This document shows, in pieces, positions 17,796 through 25,546 of a DNA stretch of 51,987 nucleotides. Below the pieces are notes generated by a model, which did not search any database, had not been told where the DNA came from, and saw only the letters and a program-made list of their open reading frames with translations. The DNA comes from Actinomycetes bacterium. GTDB taxonomy: Bacteria; Actinomycetota; Acidimicrobiia; Acidimicrobiales; RAAP-2. Made by a program: the position numbers and the translations under genes. Every line of letters starts with the position of its first letter. The first letter of the stretch is position 1. The DNA is taken from positions 1 to 51,987 of the forward strand of contig JAJZAC010000005.1 of NCBI GenBank assembly GCA_021799615.1, given 5' to 3'.

Positions 17796-20700
17796 ATGCC
17801 TGACGACGGGTTGTACCGCCCGCACCACCCGGTCCGCGTCGTGACCGCGGCCAGCCTGTTCGACGGGCACGACGCCGCCATCAACATCATGCGCCGGCTC
17901 CTGCAGGCGCAGGGGGCCGAGGTGGTCCACCTGGGCCACAACCGCTCGGTCGACGAGGTCGTCGCCGCCGCGGTGGCCGAGGATGTCCAGGCGGTGGCCG
18001 TCAGCTCGTACCAGGGCGGCCACCTCGAGTACTTCACGTACCTGGTCGAGCGGCTGGCGGCCGAAGGCCGCGGTGACGTGAAGGTCTACGGCGGGGGCGG
18101 CGGTGTCATCATCCCGTCGGAGATCGCCGCGCTCGAGGCGGGCGGGGTGCGCCGGATCTTCTCCCCGGCGGACGGGCAGCGCCTGGGGTTGGAGCGCATG
18201 GTCAACATCATCGTCGAGGAGTGCGACGTCGACTTGGCCGCCGACCAGCCCGCCGACGCCGACTCCCTGCTCGGCGGGGACGTGCGCGCCCTGGCCCGGG
18301 TGATCACCGCCATCGAGGCGGGGCGCCTCTCCGCCGCGCTCGCCGACGCCGTCGCCACCGCAGCCCGCCACCGGACCGTTCCCGTCCTCGGCGTGACGGG
18401 AACGGGCGGTGCCGGCAAGTCGTCCCTCACCGACGAGCTCATCCGGCGCTTCCGCCTCGACCAGGGGGACAAGCTGCGCATCGCCGTCCTGGCCGTCGAC
18501 CCGAGCAAGCGACGTGGCGGGGGGGCCCTCCTCGGCGACCGGATCCGCATGAACGCCATCGACACCCCCCAGGTGTTCTTCCGGTCGCTCGCCACCCGGC
18601 AGAGCAGCTCGGAGATCCCGGCGCCGGTGCCGGGGGTGATCGACGCCTGCCGGGCCGCCGGTTTCGACCTGGTGGTGGTGGAGACGCCCGGCATCGGCCA
18701 GGGGGACGCGGCCGTCACCGACGTGGCCGACGTCTCCCTCTACGTCATGACCCCCGAGTTCGGGGCGGCGTCCCAGCTCGAGAAGATCGACATGCTCGAC
18801 CTGGCCGACCTGGTGGCCATCAACAAGTTCGACCGCCGCGGCGGGGAGGACGCCCTCCGGTCGGTCCGGCGCCAGTGGTCCCGCGGCCACCCCGGCGCGG
18901 GCGACCCGGCCGACAGTCCCGTGTTCGGCACCGTCGCCTCCCGGTTCCGCGACGAGGGCACCACCGCCCTGTACCAGGCGCTGCGGGACCACCTCGCCGG
19001 GCACGGGCTGGTGGTCGGGGATCCCCAGCTGGCGCCGGTCTCGGTCCGCGCCTCGGCCGCCTCCTCTCCCATCATCCCCCCCGAGCGCCTGCGCTACCTG
19101 GCCGAGATCGCCGAGACGGTGCGCGCCTACCACGCCCGGACGGTGCACCAGGTCGCGGCCGTCCGCCGGGCCTCTCAGGTGGCGGCGACGGCCCGGCTGG
19201 CTGCAGACCGGGGCGACCCGTCGGCGCCGGCCCTCGCGGCCCTGGCCGCCGACGTCGGCGCCGACGTCGATCCGTCGAGCTGGGCCCTCCTCGACGAGCT
19301 GGCACGGCTCCGCCGGGACCTGGCCGGCGACGAGCTCGTCGTCGCCGCCGGCGGCGGCGAGCGGCGGACGCCGCTGTGGCGGGAGACGCTGTCGGGCACC
19401 CGCGTGCCGCGTGTCGCCCTGCCTCGGGCCACCGAGGAGGGGGACCTGCTGGCCTGGCTGCGCGCCGAGCACCTCCCCGGCCACTTCCCGTTCACCGCCG
19501 GCGTCTTCCCCTTCAAGCGCGACGACGAGGACCCGGCGCGGATGTTCGCCGGGGAGGGCGATCCGTTCCGGACGAACCGGCGGTTCCACCTGCTCGCCGA
19601 GGGCCAGCCGGCCACCCGGCTGTCGACCGCCTTCGACTCGGTGACCCTCTACGGCCGCGACCCCGACACCCGCCCCGACGTCTACGGGAAGATCGGCACC
19701 TCCGGGGTGTCGATCGCCACCCTCGACGACATGCGGGCCCTCTACGACGGGTTCGACCTGTGCGACCCGTCGACCTCGGTCTCGATGACCATCAACGGAC
19801 CGGCGCCGACGATCCTCGCCATGTTCCTGAACACGGCCATCGAGCAGCAGTTGGACCGGTTCGCCGCCGAGCACGGCCGGCCGGCCCGGGGGGACGAGAT
19901 CGACGAGGTGCGGGCCCGCACGCTGCGGTCGGTCCGGGGCACGGTGCAGGCGGACATCTTGAAGGAGGACCAGGGCCAGAACACGTGCATCTTCTCCACC
20001 GAGTTCTCCCTCGGCGTGATGGCCGACATCCAGGAGTACTTCATCGACCACCAGATGCGGAACTTCTACTCCGTGTCCATCTCCGGCTACCACATCGCCG
20101 AGGCGGGGGCCAACCCCATCACCCAGCTGGCCTTCACCCTCGCCAACGGGTTCACGTACGTCGAGTCGTACCTGGCCCGGGGGATGGCCGTCGACGACTT
20201 CGCCCCCAACCTGTCCTTCTTCTTCTCCAACGGGATGGACCCCGAGTACACCGTGATCGGGCGGGTCGCCCGGCGCATCTGGGCCGTGGCCATGCGGGAC
20301 CGCTTCGGCGCCGCCGAGCGCTCCCAGAAGCTCAAGTACCACGTACAGACCTCGGGGCGCTCGCTCCACGCCCAGGAGATGGCGTTCAACGACATCCGCA
20401 CCACGCTCCAGGCCCTGTGCGCCATCTACGACAATGCCAACAGCCTGCACACCAACGCCTACGACGAGGCGGTCACCACGCCCACCGACGAGTCGGTCCG
20501 GCGGGCCCTCGCCATCCAGCTCATCATCAACCGGGAGTGGGGACTGGCGGTGAACGAGAACCCGCTCCAGGGGAGCTTCGTCGTGGAGGAGCTGACCGAC
20601 CTGGTCGAGGAGGCGGTCCTGGCCGAGCTGGAGCGCATCTCCGAACGGGGCGGGGTGCTCGGCGCCATGGAGACCGGCTACCAGCGTGGTCGCATCCAGG

Positions 20701-21035
20701 ACGACTCGATGACCTACGAGCACGCCAAGCACAGCGGCGCGCTCCCCATCGTGGGGGTCAACACGTTCACCACCGACACGTCCGACGCCGCCCCCGACCA
20801 CCTGGAGCTGGCCCGGGCCACCGAGGAGGAGAAGGAAGGCCAGATCCGCAGGCTGGCCGAGTTCCACCAGCGCCACGAGGCCGACCGGGCCGAGGCACTC
20901 GCCGCCCTGGCCCGTACCGCGCTCGACGGTGGCAACGTCTTCGCCCAGCTCATGGAGACCGTCCGCCACGCTTCGCTGGGCGAGATCACCCGGACGCTGT
21001 TCGACGTGGGCGGCGTCTACCGGAGGAACGTGTGA
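17796..21035 (+). CDS. icmF: Fused isobutyryl-CoA mutase IcmF (B12 domain, G-protein chaperone, mutase)
   Basis: Interconverts isobutyryl-CoA and n-butyryl-CoA using adenosylcobalamin, with a built-in MeaI-type GTPase. From ATG 17796 it is 1079 aa. The B12-binding domain (about 1-145) has FDGHDAAINIM (the lower-ligand histidine region), SSYQGGH and a glycine run GGGG. The G domain (about 195-400) has Walker A GTGGAGKSS, VDPSKRRGGGALLGD and the specificity motif NKFD. The mutase TIM barrel occupies the C-terminal half. Length and order match known IcmF proteins (about 1090 aa). An AAGGGGGG ribosome-binding site supports 17796; ATG 17763 is an alternative adding 11 residues. Related fused mutases acting on pivalyl- or isovaleryl-CoA cannot be excluded. 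Confidence 0.94.
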   Translation: MPDDGLYRPHHPVRVVTAASLFDGHDAAINIMRRLLQAQGAEVVHLGHNRSVDEVVAAAVAEDVQAVAVSSYQGGHLEYFTYLVERLAAEGRGDVKVYGGGGGVIIPSEIAALEAGGVRRIFSPADGQRLGLERMVNIIVEECDVDLAADQPADADSLLGGDVRALARVITAIEAGRLSAALADAVATAARHRTVPVLGVTGTGGAGKSSLTDELIRRFRLDQGDKLRIAVLAVDPSKRRGGGALLGDRIRMNAIDTPQVFFRSLATRQSSSEIPAPVPGVIDACRAAGFDLVVVETPGIGQGDAAVTDVADVSLYVMTPEFGAASQLEKIDMLDLADLVAINKFDRRGGEDALRSVRRQWSRGHPGAGDPADSPVFGTVASRFRDEGTTALYQALRDHLAGHGLVVGDPQLAPVSVRASAASSPIIPPERLRYLAEIAETVRAYHARTVHQVAAVRRASQVAATARLAADRGDPSAPALAALAADVGADVDPSSWALLDELARLRRDLAGDELVVAAGGGERRTPLWRETLSGTRVPRVALPRATEEGDLLAWLRAEHLPGHFPFTAGVFPFKRDDEDPARMFAGEGDPFRTNRRFHLLAEGQPATRLSTAFDSVTLYGRDPDTRPDVYGKIGTSGVSIATLDDMRALYDGFDLCDPSTSVSMTINGPAPTILAMFLNTAIEQQLDRFAAEHGRPARGDEIDEVRARTLRSVRGTVQADILKEDQGQNTCIFSTEFSLGVMADIQEYFIDHQMRNFYSVSISGYHIAEAGANPITQLAFTLANGFTYVESYLARGMAVDDFAPNLSFFFSNGMDPEYTVIGRVARRIWAVAMRDRFGAAERSQKLKYHVQTSGRSLHAQEMAFNDIRTTLQALCAIYDNANSLHTNAYDEAVTTPTDESVRRALAIQLIINREWGLAVNENPLQGSFVVEELTDLVEEAVLAELERISERGGVLGAMETGYQRGRIQDDSMTYEHAKHSGALPIVGVNTFTTDTSDAAPDHLELARATEEEKEGQIRRLAEFHQRHEADRAEALAALARTALDGGNVFAQLMETVRHASLGEITRTLFDVGGVYRRNV

Positions 21036-21077
21036 CGCCGGCCACTGCCGGGCCCGCCGGGTCCTGACCCAACCACT

Positions 21078-21113
21078 CCCCTACCGCCGGGGAGCGTCGT
21101 CCCCTACCGCCGG
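21078..21113. repeat. 13-bp direct repeat in the icmF/3-hydroxyacyl-CoA dehydrogenase convergent gap
   Basis: CCCCTACCGCCGG occurs at 21078-21090 and 21101-21113; the second copy spans the TAG stop of the dehydrogenase. No convincing terminator hairpin was seen in this gap. Confidence 0.7.
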
Positions 21114-21967
21114 TGGTCGTAGAAGCCCCGGCCCGTCTTGCGCCCGAGCAGCCCGGCCTCGACCATGCGGGCCAGCAGCGGCGGCGGGGCGAACAGCGGC
21201 TCCTTGAACTCCTCGTAGAGCGAATTGGCCACCGCCATGGTCGTGTCCAGGCCGATCAGGTCGGCCAGGGCCAAGGGGCCCATCGGGTGGGCGCACCCCT
21301 TGACCATGCCCATGTCGATGTCCTCGGCGGTGGCGAACCCGGACTCGAGCATCCGCACGGCCGAGAGCAGGTAGGGGATGAGCAGGGCGTTGACGATGAA
21401 CCCGGCCCGGTCCTGCGACCTGATCACGGTCTTGCCCAACGTGCCGGCAGCGAAGTGCTCGGCGGCGGCGACGGTGTCGTCGTCGGTGGTCAGCGACGAC
21501 ACCAGCTCGACGAGGGGCAGCACCGGCACGGGGTTGAAGAAGTGGATCCCGACGACCCGGGCAGGCCGGGAGGTGGCCATGGCCAGCTTCATGATCGGGA
21601 TCGACGACGTGTTGGAGGCGAGGACGGCATCGGGGTCGGCCACCACCCGGTCGAGGAGCGCGAAGACGGCGAGCTTCTCGGGCTCGGACTCCACCACCGC
21701 CTCCACCACCAGCTGCCGGTCGGCGAGCCCGTCGGCGTCGGTGGTGAAGGTCACGCTCCCGAGAGCGGCGTCCCGGTCGGCCTCGGACAGCTTGCCGCTG
21801 GCCACGGCACGGGCCAGCGACCCCTCGACGCGGCGCCTCCCGGCGTCGAGCGCGGCGTCGTCCCGCTCGACGACCACCACGTCGAGCCCCGCCCGTGCGC
21901 TGACCTCGGCGATCCCCGAGCCCATCAGCCCGCACCCGACCACACCTACTCGCTCGACGTCGTCCAT
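21104..21967 (-). CDS. 3-hydroxyacyl-CoA (3-hydroxybutyryl-CoA) dehydrogenase
   Basis: An NAD-dependent 287-aa enzyme that oxidises 3-hydroxyacyl-CoA to 3-ketoacyl-CoA. The N-terminal Rossmann motif is VGVVGCGLMGSGIAEVSARAG; the catalytic stretch VVGIHFFNPVPVLPLVELV contains the active-site histidine. The C-terminal dimerisation domain has FIVNALLIPYL and GCAHPMGPLALADLIGLD. The size matches stand-alone enzymes such as PaaH/Hbd. ATG 21967 is preferred over GTG 21973 because AGGGAG lies 7 nt before it. Transcription is driven by a promoter covered by an 18-bp palindrome (22051-22068). With icmF and the acyl-CoA dehydrogenase nearby it could complete butyryl-CoA oxidation. Confidence 0.94.
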   Translation of the reverse strand: MDDVERVGVVGCGLMGSGIAEVSARAGLDVVVVERDDAALDAGRRRVEGSLARAVASGKLSEADRDAALGSVTFTTDADGLADRQLVVEAVVESEPEKLAVFALLDRVVADPDAVLASNTSSIPIMKLAMATSRPARVVGIHFFNPVPVLPLVELVSSLTTDDDTVAAAEHFAAGTLGKTVIRSQDRAGFIVNALLIPYLLSAVRMLESGFATAEDIDMGMVKGCAHPMGPLALADLIGLDTTMAVANSLYEEFKEPLFAPPPLLARMVEAGLLGRKTGRGFYDHRR

Positions 21968-22049
21968 GGTCACGCTCCCTCGTCCACCTGCGCTTCGGCG
22001 GGGCCGGAGGCCGTCGACCGCGCTGGCCGGCGGCGCCGGGCACCGCCCA

Positions 22050-22068
22050 ATACTATGACATCATAGTA
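22050..22068 (-). promoter_or_regulatory. Perfect 18-bp palindromic operator over the -10 of the 3-hydroxyacyl-CoA dehydrogenase
   Basis: TACTATGA-CA-TCATAGTA (22051-22068) is an 8-2-8 dyad, strikingly AT-rich in this genome. It contains a minus-strand -10 candidate TAGTAT (22050-22055). The leader to ATG 21967 would be about 75 nt. No regulator is adjacent; a TetR- or GntR-type factor encoded elsewhere is likely (inference). Confidence 0.65.
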
Positions 22069-22111
22069 CTGACAGCGACATCGCGGTCTCCGCCGACGGT
22101 GCGGCGCGGCA

Positions 22112-22146
22112 GCGGCCGGGGCACGATGCGATCGCACCCCGGCCGC
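22112..22146 (-). terminator. Stem-loop terminator after the acyl-CoA dehydrogenase
   Basis: GCGGCCGGGG (22112-22121) pairs perfectly with CCCCGGCCGC (22137-22146); the 15-nt loop holds the small palindrome GCGATCGC. It lies 40 nt past the stop at 22186, with no T-run. Confidence 0.65.
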
Positions 22147-22185
22147 GGGCCGGACGACGGATGGGCCGGCGGTGCCGGCCGGCGG

Positions 22186-23400
22186 CTACTTGACGTGCAC
22201 GCCGGAGATGGCCCGGGCGATGACCAGCCGCTGGATCTCGGAGGTGCCCTCGAAGATGGTGAAGATCTTCGAGTCGCGGTGCCAGCGCTCGACCGGATGC
22301 TCCCGGATGTAGCCGTAGCCACCCATGATCTGGATGGCCTCCTCGGTCACGTGCACGGCCGTCTCGCCAGCGTAGAGCTTGGACATCGAGCCCTCGCCCG
22401 CCGTGAATTGCTTGCCGTTGCGGGCCATCCACGACGCCCGCCACACCAGCAGGCGGCTGGCGTCGATCCGGGTCTTCATGTCGGCCAGCTTGAACGCGAT
22501 GGCCTGGTTCTCGATGATGGCCCGACCGAACGCCCGGCGCTCCTTGGCGTAGTCGAGGGAGTACTCGTAGGCGGCACGGGCGATGCCGAGCGCCTGGGCT
22601 CCCACCGCGGGCCGGGACGCTTCGAACGTGGCCATGGCCGCCTGGGTGGAGGTGCGCTTGCCCTCCTTGGCCCGGGCGATCCGCTCGTCGAGCTTCTCCT
22701 TGCCGCCGAGCAGCAGCCGGCCGGGGACACGCACGTCGTCCAGGACCACCTCGGCCGTGTGCGAGGCCCGGATGCCCATCTTCTGGAACTTCTGCCCCTG
22801 GGACAGGCCCGGCGTCCCCGGCGGGATGATGAAGCTGGCCTGACCGCGTGACCCGAGATCGGGCTCCACCGACGCCACCACCACGTGGATGTCGGCGATG
22901 CCGCCGTTCGTGATCCACGTCTTGGTGCCGTTCAGTACCCACTCGTCCTTGGCCTCGTCGTACACGGCCCGGGTGCGGAGCGACGAAACGTCCGAGCCGG
23001 CGTCGGGCTCGGACACGGCGAAGGCGGCCATCTGGACCTTGTCCGGCGTGCCGAAGCACTGCGGCCCCCACTCGATCAGCTGCTCGGGGGTGCCGTTCGA
23101 CGCGATGCCGGCCAGTCCCAGGGTGCTGCCCAGGATGGCCAGGCCGATCCCGGCATCGCCCCACGCCAGTTCCTCGGCCGCGATGGCCAGGAGCAGCCCC
23201 GACTCGTCGAAGAACGCCTGGCTGATGAAGTCGAAGGAGTACAGGCCGATCTTGGCCGCCTCCTCGATGATCGGCCAGGGCGTCTCCTCGCGCTCGTCCC
23301 ACTCGTGGCCCGCCGGCCGGATCACGGTCTCGGCGAAGTCGTGCACCCACTTCTGGATCTGGAGCTGGTCCTCGTTCAGGTCCAGCGAGAACTCGGCCAT
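22186..23400 (-). CDS. Acyl-CoA dehydrogenase
   Basis: A flavoenzyme of 404 aa that makes trans-2-enoyl-CoA. The N-terminal helical domain includes WPIIEEAAKIGLYSFDF. The middle domain has FAVSEPDAGSDVSSLRTRA and the flavin-contacting WVLNGTKTWITNGG. In the C-terminal domain, QIMGGYGYIREHPVERWHRD and IFEGTSEIQRLVIAR hold the usual catalytic-glutamate region: the E of FEGTSE is the position used by short/medium-chain enzymes. ATG 23400 has GGGAGAAGG upstream. It has its own regulated promoter (23503-23520) and is followed by a terminator, so it is monocistronic. Chain-length specificity is uncertain. Confidence 0.95.
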   Translation of the reverse strand: MAEFSLDLNEDQLQIQKWVHDFAETVIRPAGHEWDEREETPWPIIEEAAKIGLYSFDFISQAFFDESGLLLAIAAEELAWGDAGIGLAILGSTLGLAGIASNGTPEQLIEWGPQCFGTPDKVQMAAFAVSEPDAGSDVSSLRTRAVYDEAKDEWVLNGTKTWITNGGIADIHVVVASVEPDLGSRGQASFIIPPGTPGLSQGQKFQKMGIRASHTAEVVLDDVRVPGRLLLGGKEKLDERIARAKEGKRTSTQAAMATFEASRPAVGAQALGIARAAYEYSLDYAKERRAFGRAIIENQAIAFKLADMKTRIDASRLLVWRASWMARNGKQFTAGEGSMSKLYAGETAVHVTEEAIQIMGGYGYIREHPVERWHRDSKIFTIFEGTSEIQRLVIARAISGVHVK

Positions 23401-23502
23401 GAGGGGCCTTCTCCCTTCCGGCCCGGTCCGGGCCGCTCGATGCATCGCCCGGGCAGGCTCCGTCGCCAACCTCGCGGGTCACAAACCCCGGTACGGGGTG
23501 CT

Positions 23503-23520
23503 GGTTACCGAATAGTAACC
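23503..23520 (-). promoter_or_regulatory. Operator GGTTAC-CGAATA-GTAACC with embedded -10 of the acyl-CoA dehydrogenase
   Basis: A perfect 6-6-6 dyad. On the minus strand it contains TACTAT (23512-23517) as -10, so a bound repressor would occlude RNA polymerase. The mRNA leader would be about 105 nt. Confidence 0.6.
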
Positions 23521-23592
23521 GGCATCGAGGCCCGACGCCAGCGCGGGGACCGCCTGATCCGCGTTCATCGGTGGCGATCCCCCGTGGCGCGC

Positions 23593-23622
23593 CATGGGCG
23601 CCACCCGCAGGTGGCGCCCATG
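23593..23622 (-). terminator. 13-bp perfect stem-loop downstream of the cold-shock gene
   Basis: CATGGGCGCCACC (23593-23605) pairs with 23610-23622 around the 4-nt loop CGCA. It lies 86 nt past the csp stop; no T-run. Confidence 0.75.
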
Positions 23623-23708
23623 TGAGCCGTGGCCGGGGCGAGCCCGTCCACGCAGATCCGGTCCGGGGCCGCCGACAGTGCTGCCGGGTGGCCTGGTGCC
23701 GGGAAGGA

Positions 23709-23912
23709 TCAGGCGGGACGAACGTCCACTGCCTGCAGGCCCTTCGGACCCTCCTGGACCTCGAACTCAACCGCTTGACCCTCTTCGAGGGCGCGGAAGC
23801 CGTTCATCTGGATGGCCGTGTGATGCACGAACACATCTGGCCCTCCGCTCGGTTGCGAGATGAAGCCGAAGCCCTTCTCGGCGTTGAACCACTTGACTGT
23901 TCCGGATGCCAC
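23709..23912 (-). CDS. cspA: Cold-shock domain protein
   Basis: A 67-aa RNA/ssDNA-binding OB-fold protein, the normal CspA size. [15 protein letters not shown] contains the RNP1 motif, and DVFVHHTAI is RNP2. GTG 23912 gives the canonical (M)ASGTVKWF start; AAAGGGGA lies upstream. The region up to about 24050 on the minus strand could hold a long 5' untranslated leader of over 100 nt, as in many csp genes, but I could not pick a single promoter with confidence. Confidence 0.96.
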   Translation of the reverse strand: MASGTVKWFNAEKGFGFISQPSGGPDVFVHHTAIQMNGFRALEEGQAVEFEVQEGPKGLQAVDVRPA

Positions 23913-24130
23913 GGTGGCATTCCCCTTTCCTGCACAGGATGCGTTGCAGAGAGGGCCGCCTCGGAGACGTACGGAACCCGGCACCTGGAGTGGTAAACGG
24001 AGATCGCCGCTGATCCTCTTCGGACCTTCTCAGTACGTAACGCTAGCAGCCCTGCACGACGGCGGGAGCAACCGGTGCCCGGCGGGAGCGCAGGCTCACC
24101 GCGCCGTCGGGGTCCGGCGCCACCGTGCGG

Positions 24131-25525
24131 TCAGGGTCGGCGGACCCGGGTGCCGGCGGGCGTGTCCTCCACCAGCCACCCGCGACCGGTCAGTTCGTCG
24201 CGCACGGCATCGGCCCGGGCGAAGTCGCGCCGGGCACGGGCGTCGTCGCGCTCGGCCACCAGCCCCGCCGTCTCGCTGTCGAGCTCACCCGACCCCCGCC
24301 GGAGGCGGAGGCCCATGGCCGCGCAGATCTCGACCACGGCCGCAGCCAGCGGCCGGGCGGCGTCGGTGCCCGACCCGTCCGCCACCGTGTTGGCCCGTCG
24401 TACCAGTTCGAAGACACCGGCGAGGGCGCCCGGCGTGTCCAGGTCGTCGTCCATCGCCGCCCGGAACCGGGCGACGGCCTCGTCCCGTTCGGGCACCCCG
24501 GTCGTCCCCGGGTCGCGCACGAACGGCGTGGCCGCCAGCGGATCGTCGAGGTCGAACCGTCGGGCCAGCTCGTCGAGCCGGGTCACCTGGGCCTCGGCCT
24601 GGGCCACGGTGTCGGGGGTGATCTCGATCGGCGAGCGGTAGTGGGACCGTAGGACGAGCAGCCGGTAGGCACGGGCGTCAGCCCGCGAGAGGAAGTCGTC
24701 GAGCGAGGTGAAGTTCCCGAGCGACTTCGACATCTTCTCCCCGTCGACCGTGACCCAGCCGTTGTGGACCCAGTGGTGGGCGAAGTCGCGCCCGAGGGCC
24801 ACCGCCTGGGCACGCTCGTTCTCGTGGTGGGGGAAGATCAGGTCGATGGCGCCGCCGTGGATGTCGAAGCCGTCCCCCAACAGGTCGAGGGACATGACCA
24901 CGCACTCGGTGTGCCACCCCGGCCGGCCCGGCCCCCAGGGCGACGGCCACGTGGGCTCGCCCGGCTTCGCCTTCTTCCACAGTACGAAATCGAGGGGGGA
25001 GCGCTTCTCCTCCCCTGCCTCGACCCGCGCCCCGGCCCGCAGCGACTCGAGCGGCTGGCGGGCCAGCAGCCCGTAGCCGGGGACGTCGGCCACCGACAGG
25101 TACACACCGTCGGACGTCTCGTAGGCGACGCCCCGCGCCACCAGCTCGGCCACCACCTCGACCATGCGGGCCACGTAGGCGGTGGCGTGGGGCACCTCGT
25201 CGGGGCGCAGGACGCCGAGCGCGCCCATCGCGTCCCACCAGACCTGCTCGTAGTGGGCGGTCAGGGCGTCGGGCGTGGTCCCCGCCGATGCCGCCCGCTC
25301 GATCACCTTGTCGTCGATGTCGGTGATGTTGGAGACATAGGTGACCTCGAGGCCGACGAAGAGAAGGTAACGGCGCAGCACGTCGAAGACCAGGGAGAAG
25401 CGGCCGTGCCCCAGATGGGGTGCGTCGTAGACGGTCGGGCCGCAGACGTAGAGGGAGACCTGGCCGGGCGTGCGCAGGCGCAGCTCGGTCGTCTCGCCGG
25501 TGGCCGTGTCGTACAGGCGGGGCAC
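24131..25525 (-). CDS. cysS: Cysteinyl-tRNA synthetase
   Basis: A class I synthetase (464 aa) charging tRNA-Cys. The HIGH motif is PHLGHGRF and the KMSKS loop is KMSKSLGN. The catalytic zinc ligands are Cys28 (YVCGPTVYD), the cysteine in WHTECVVMS, and His/Glu in FPHHENERAQ, as in the E. coli enzyme. The anticodon-binding helical domain fills the C-terminal part, and the length fits (about 461). The related MshC ligase is shorter and is not this gene. GTG 25525 is placed by a TACCGT -10 box 7 nt upstream. It is divergent from valS with overlapping promoters. Confidence 0.96.
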   Translation of the reverse strand: MPRLYDTATGETTELRLRTPGQVSLYVCGPTVYDAPHLGHGRFSLVFDVLRRYLLFVGLEVTYVSNITDIDDKVIERAASAGTTPDALTAHYEQVWWDAMGALGVLRPDEVPHATAYVARMVEVVAELVARGVAYETSDGVYLSVADVPGYGLLARQPLESLRAGARVEAGEEKRSPLDFVLWKKAKPGEPTWPSPWGPGRPGWHTECVVMSLDLLGDGFDIHGGAIDLIFPHHENERAQAVALGRDFAHHWVHNGWVTVDGEKMSKSLGNFTSLDDFLSRADARAYRLLVLRSHYRSPIEITPDTVAQAEAQVTRLDELARRFDLDDPLAATPFVRDPGTTGVPERDEAVARFRAAMDDDLDTPGALAGVFELVRRANTVADGSGTDAARPLAAAVVEICAAMGLRLRRGSGELDSETAGLVAERDDARARRDFARADAVRDELTGRGWLVEDTPAGTRVRRP

Positions 25526-25531
25526 GCAGGG

Positions 25532-25538
25532 TACGGTA
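25532..25538. promoter_or_regulatory. Overlapping divergent -10 elements of cysS and valS
   Basis: On the minus strand TACCGT (25538-25533) is 7 nt from the cysS GTG. On the plus strand TACGGT (25532-25537) is 9 nt from the valS ATG. The two hexamers share five base pairs, so the two promoters probably cannot be occupied together. Confidence 0.55.
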
Positions 25539-25546
25539 ACCCGATC

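Larger units (their letters stand above)
23401..23708. other. 308-nt intergenic region without a gene
   Basis: Contains, from left to right, the 5' leader of the acyl-CoA dehydrogenase, a 6-bp leader hairpin ACCCCG-GTA-CGGGGT (23485-23499), the dyad operator with embedded -10 (23503-23520), and the 13-bp terminator hairpin of the cold-shock gene (23593-23622). No open reading frame with recognisable features is present. Confidence 0.7.

Noticed and set aside
17751-20969. Open frame of over 1000 codons antisense to icmF
   Set aside because: Low-complexity composition without domains; caused by third-position GC bias of icmF.
23913-24130. Small gene or tRNA between cspA and cysS
   Set aside because: No coding frame with family features and no cloverleaf could be drawn; most of it is probably the csp leader.
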